A stretch of DNA of 6,558 nt from Microbacterium sp. (GTDB lineage: Bacteria > Actinomycetota > Actinomycetes > Actinomycetales > Microbacteriaceae), in contig JAITUD010000361.1 in assembly GCA_031286555.1 (NCBI GenBank), positions 1-6,558 of the forward strand, read 5' to 3'. Made by a program: the position numbers and the translations under genes. The notes beneath the pieces were generated by a model. The model was not told the DNA's origin, did not search any database, and was given only the letters and a program-made list of their open reading frames with translations. Positions within the stretch are counted from its first letter, which is position 1. Every line of letters begins with the position of its first letter. Shown here piece by piece: positions 5,225 to 6,558 of this stretch.

Positions 5225-5728
5225 TCATTCTCCGTTCTGCGACCCGGATGCGGATCGCGCTGGACCGGGCGCGGGTTCGCGCTCGGAGTCGGAAGCGCCC
5301 AGAGCGCTGACGAATCGTGCGAGCTGTGCGGCGAAGGCGGCGGTGTCAGCCTGCGTCCATCCGGCCAGCGCGGCGGAGACCATCACGACGCCCTGATCGA
5401 CAAGGCGCGCGTGCACCTCGGCGCCCCGAGCGGACAGCCGCACGATGCTGGCCCTGCGATCGTCGGGATCGGCGACGCGTTCGATGTACCCGGCGGAGGC
5501 GAGCCTGTTCAGCTGCTTGGTCGCGGTCGGGCGCGAGATGCGCAGGGACGCGGCGAGGTCGCTCGCCCGTGCCGGCCCCTCCAGGCCGAGCATGTAAAGC
5601 GGCGGCAGGTCGACAGGGTCGACCTGAACGCCCGCATCCGCGGCGACAGCCGCCTGAGTGCCGGCGGACGACCACCGCGCCATGAGGTGGGTGAGCGACG
5701 CCAGCAGAATCTGCTCCGGATTGCTCAT
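5225..5728 (-). CDS. MarR-family transcriptional regulator
   Basis: A 167-residue winged-helix DNA-binding protein, probably a dimeric repressor released by a small ligand. Visible parts: N-terminal dimerisation helix (about 5-30), helix-turn-helix ARASDLAASLRISRPTATKQLNRLASAGYI (about 53-82), and the MarR wing with DPDDRRASIVRLSARG (87-102), followed by C-terminal helices (about 103-143). The tail after 145 (SDSEREPAPGPARSASGSQNGE) is charged, Pro/Ser-rich and probably disordered. The ATG at 5728 follows a good -10 box by six bases and has no Shine-Dalgarno sequence, so the message is probably leaderless. The gene ends by overlapping the first possible start of the dehydrogenase, which is therefore its likely target. 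The palindrome over its own -35 box suggests autoregulation. No redox-type cysteines are present (the protein has none), which argues against thiol sensing. Confidence 0.93.
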   Translation of the reverse strand: MSNPEQILLASLTHLMARWSSAGTQAAVAADAGVQVDPVDLPPLYMLGLEGPARASDLAASLRISRPTATKQLNRLASAGYIERVADPDDRRASIVRLSARGAEVHARLVDQGVVMVSAALAGWTQADTAAFAAQLARFVSALGASDSEREPAPGPARSASGSQNGE

Positions 5729-5734
5729 ACTCGC

Positions 5735-5763
5735 ATTCTACGCCGTTTAGTTGCCTGAGGCAA
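5735..5763 (-). promoter_or_regulatory. marR promoter with overlapping palindromic operator
   Basis: Read on the minus strand, TTGCCT (5758-5763), a 17-base spacer and TAGAAT (5735-5740) make a good sigma-70-type promoter. TAGAAT ends six bases before the marR ATG, so the transcript should begin at the start codon. The -35 box is half of the perfect palindrome TTGCC-TGA-GGCAA (5751-5763, plus-strand reading), a plausible MarR dimer site; a bound dimer would block polymerase. Confidence 0.72.
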
Positions 5764-5793
5764 TCATTTAGCGAAGGCCCGCAGATACGCGAA

Positions 5794-5819
5794 AGGACGG
5801 ATGCCGCAGCATCCGTCCT
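5794..5819 (-). terminator. Intrinsic terminator of clpC
   Basis: AGGACGGATGC (5794-5804) and GCATCCGTCCT (5809-5819) pair perfectly over 11 bases around the loop CGCA. On the minus strand the stem is followed by TTTCGC. It starts 16 bases after the clpC stop codon and separates clpC from the marR promoter. Like the other terminator, its arms hold an inverted pair of CGGATGC. Confidence 0.75.
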
Positions 5820-5835
5820 CTCGTCGTCAGTCAGC

Positions 5836-6558
5836 TCAGCTGGCCGCCAGATCCGGCGTGGCGGTGATGCCGCCACCGGTGTTGACGCCGACCGAGACCT
5901 TCTCGCCGCGCGGGGCGGCGTCGAAGGTGAAGGTGCCGTCGACGGCGTCGACCTTCACGTGGTCGCCGGGGTTCAGCTCACCGTGCAGGATCTTCTCGGA
6001 CAGCATGTCCTCGATCTCGCGCTGCATGGCTCGGCGCAGCGGACGTGCACCGAGCGACGGGTCGAAGCCGATCTCGATGAGCTTGTCCTTCGCGGCGTCC
6101 GACAGCTCGACGGTCATGTCGCGGTCGAGCAGACGGTCGGCGAGCTGCTTGGTGAACAGGCCCACGATCTGGCGCAGCTCGTCCTTGTTCAGCTGCGGGA
6201 AGACGATGATGTCGTCGACGCGGTTGAGGAACTCGGGCTTGAAGTGGCGCTTGAGCTCCTCGTCGACCTTGCCCTTCATCCGCTCGTAGGTGGTCTGCGA
6301 GTTGCCCTCGACCTGGAAGCCGACCGGACCACCGGCGATCGCCGACGAACCGAGGTTGGTCGTCATGATGATCACGGTGTTCTTGAAGTCGACCACGCGG
6401 CCCTGACCGTCGGTCAGGCGACCCTCTTCGAGGATCTGCAGCAGCGAGTTGAAGATGTCGGGGTGGGCCTTCTCGATCTCGTCGAAGAGCACCACGCTGA
6501 ACGGCTTGCGGCGCACCTTCTCGGTGAGCTGGCCGCCCTCTTCGAAGCCGACGAACCC
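5836..6558 (-). CDS. clpC: ATP-dependent Clp protease ATPase subunit ClpC, C-terminal part
   Basis: The minus strand is open from the right edge to a TGA at 5838-5836, giving the last 240 residues of a Clp/Hsp100 unfoldase; the N-terminal domain, first ATPase ring and the Walker A of the second lie outside. In visible-fragment numbering: the D2 pore loop GFVGFEEGG (1-9), with Phe where many homologues have Tyr; Walker B VVLFDEIEKAHPD (22-34); sensor 1 TTNLGS (66-71); a VGF tripeptide (79-81) at the place of the ClpP-docking loop; the arginine finger in FLNRVD (R113); and sensor 2 GARPLRR (170-176). These show a complete second AAA+ module able to bind ClpP, so the protein feeds unfolded substrates to ClpP in the cytoplasm. 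The tail (about 195-240) is Gly/Ala-rich and variable, as in actinobacterial ClpC. A GTG at 6516 is internal and not a start. A terminator follows the stop. Confidence 0.95.
   Translation of the reverse strand, partial: GFVGFEEGGQLTEKVRRKPFSVVLFDEIEKAHPDIFNSLLQILEEGRLTDGQGRVVDFKNTVIIMTTNLGSSAIAGGPVGFQVEGNSQTTYERMKGKVDEELKRHFKPEFLNRVDDIIVFPQLNKDELRQIVGLFTKQLADRLLDRDMTVELSDAAKDKLIEIGFDPSLGARPLRRAMQREIEDMLSEKILHGELNPGDHVKVDAVDGTFTFDAAPRGEKVSVGVNTGGGITATPDLAAS

Noticed and set aside
3783..5396. Very long plus-strand open frame (537 codons)
   Set aside because: It runs antisense to three well-recognised minus-strand genes (argA-like, SDR, MarR); its product is Arg/Asp/Val-rich with no family features. 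High-GC genes often leave such open antisense frames.
1..6558. tRNA, rRNA, CRISPR array, toxin-antitoxin, phage or secondary-metabolite genes
   Set aside because: I looked for cloverleaf ends, regularly spaced direct repeats and typical small gene pairs and saw none; every convincing coding stretch belongs to the listed genes.

Overview
The window looks like ordinary chromosome from a high-GC actinobacterium, most likely in or near Microbacteriaceae (Microbacterium-like). The grounds are the strong G/C preference at third codon positions, a RadA and a ClpC of actinobacterial type, an Rv2747-type amino-acid N-acetyltransferase, and apparently leaderless genes. No RNA gene, CRISPR array, intact transposon or obvious defence system was found.

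Layout. A minus-strand membrane protein gene runs off the left edge (1-377). A 486-base gap (378-863) follows. It holds a small perfect hairpin and a large nested palindromic element (653-770), and ends at radA, the only plus-strand gene (864-2231). radA converges with a minus-strand pair read from 2877 down to 2237: an SseB-domain protein and a 79-residue protein. A 257-base gap (2878-3134) holds a 12-bp inverted repeat, a degenerate 23-bp tandem repeat and an AT-richer patch, perhaps the remains of a mobile element. Next, all on the minus strand, come an anchored extracytoplasmic protein (3135-3794), an argA-like acetyltransferase (3804-4307), a strong hairpin terminator (4353-4381), a short-chain dehydrogenase (4422-5222), a MarR-type regulator (5225-5728) and, past another terminator, the C-terminal third of clpC (5836 to the right edge).

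How the genes work together. marR and the dehydrogenase overlap by a few bases and form one transcription unit, with a promoter whose -35 box lies inside a perfect palindrome. This suggests a self-regulated, inducer-responsive oxidoreductase operon. The dehydrogenase has the marks of the 3-alpha-hydroxysteroid dehydrogenase/carbonyl reductase group. RadA (recombination) and ClpC (proteolysis) are housekeeping genes.

The most interesting signals are small-scale. Five of the eight gene starts have a TAnnnT -10 box exactly six bases before the start codon, the geometry of leaderless transcripts. The heptamer CGGATGC or its complement occurs about 18 times by hand count, far above the rough expectation, and sits as inverted pairs in both terminators. 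I found no convincing new multi-gene system.
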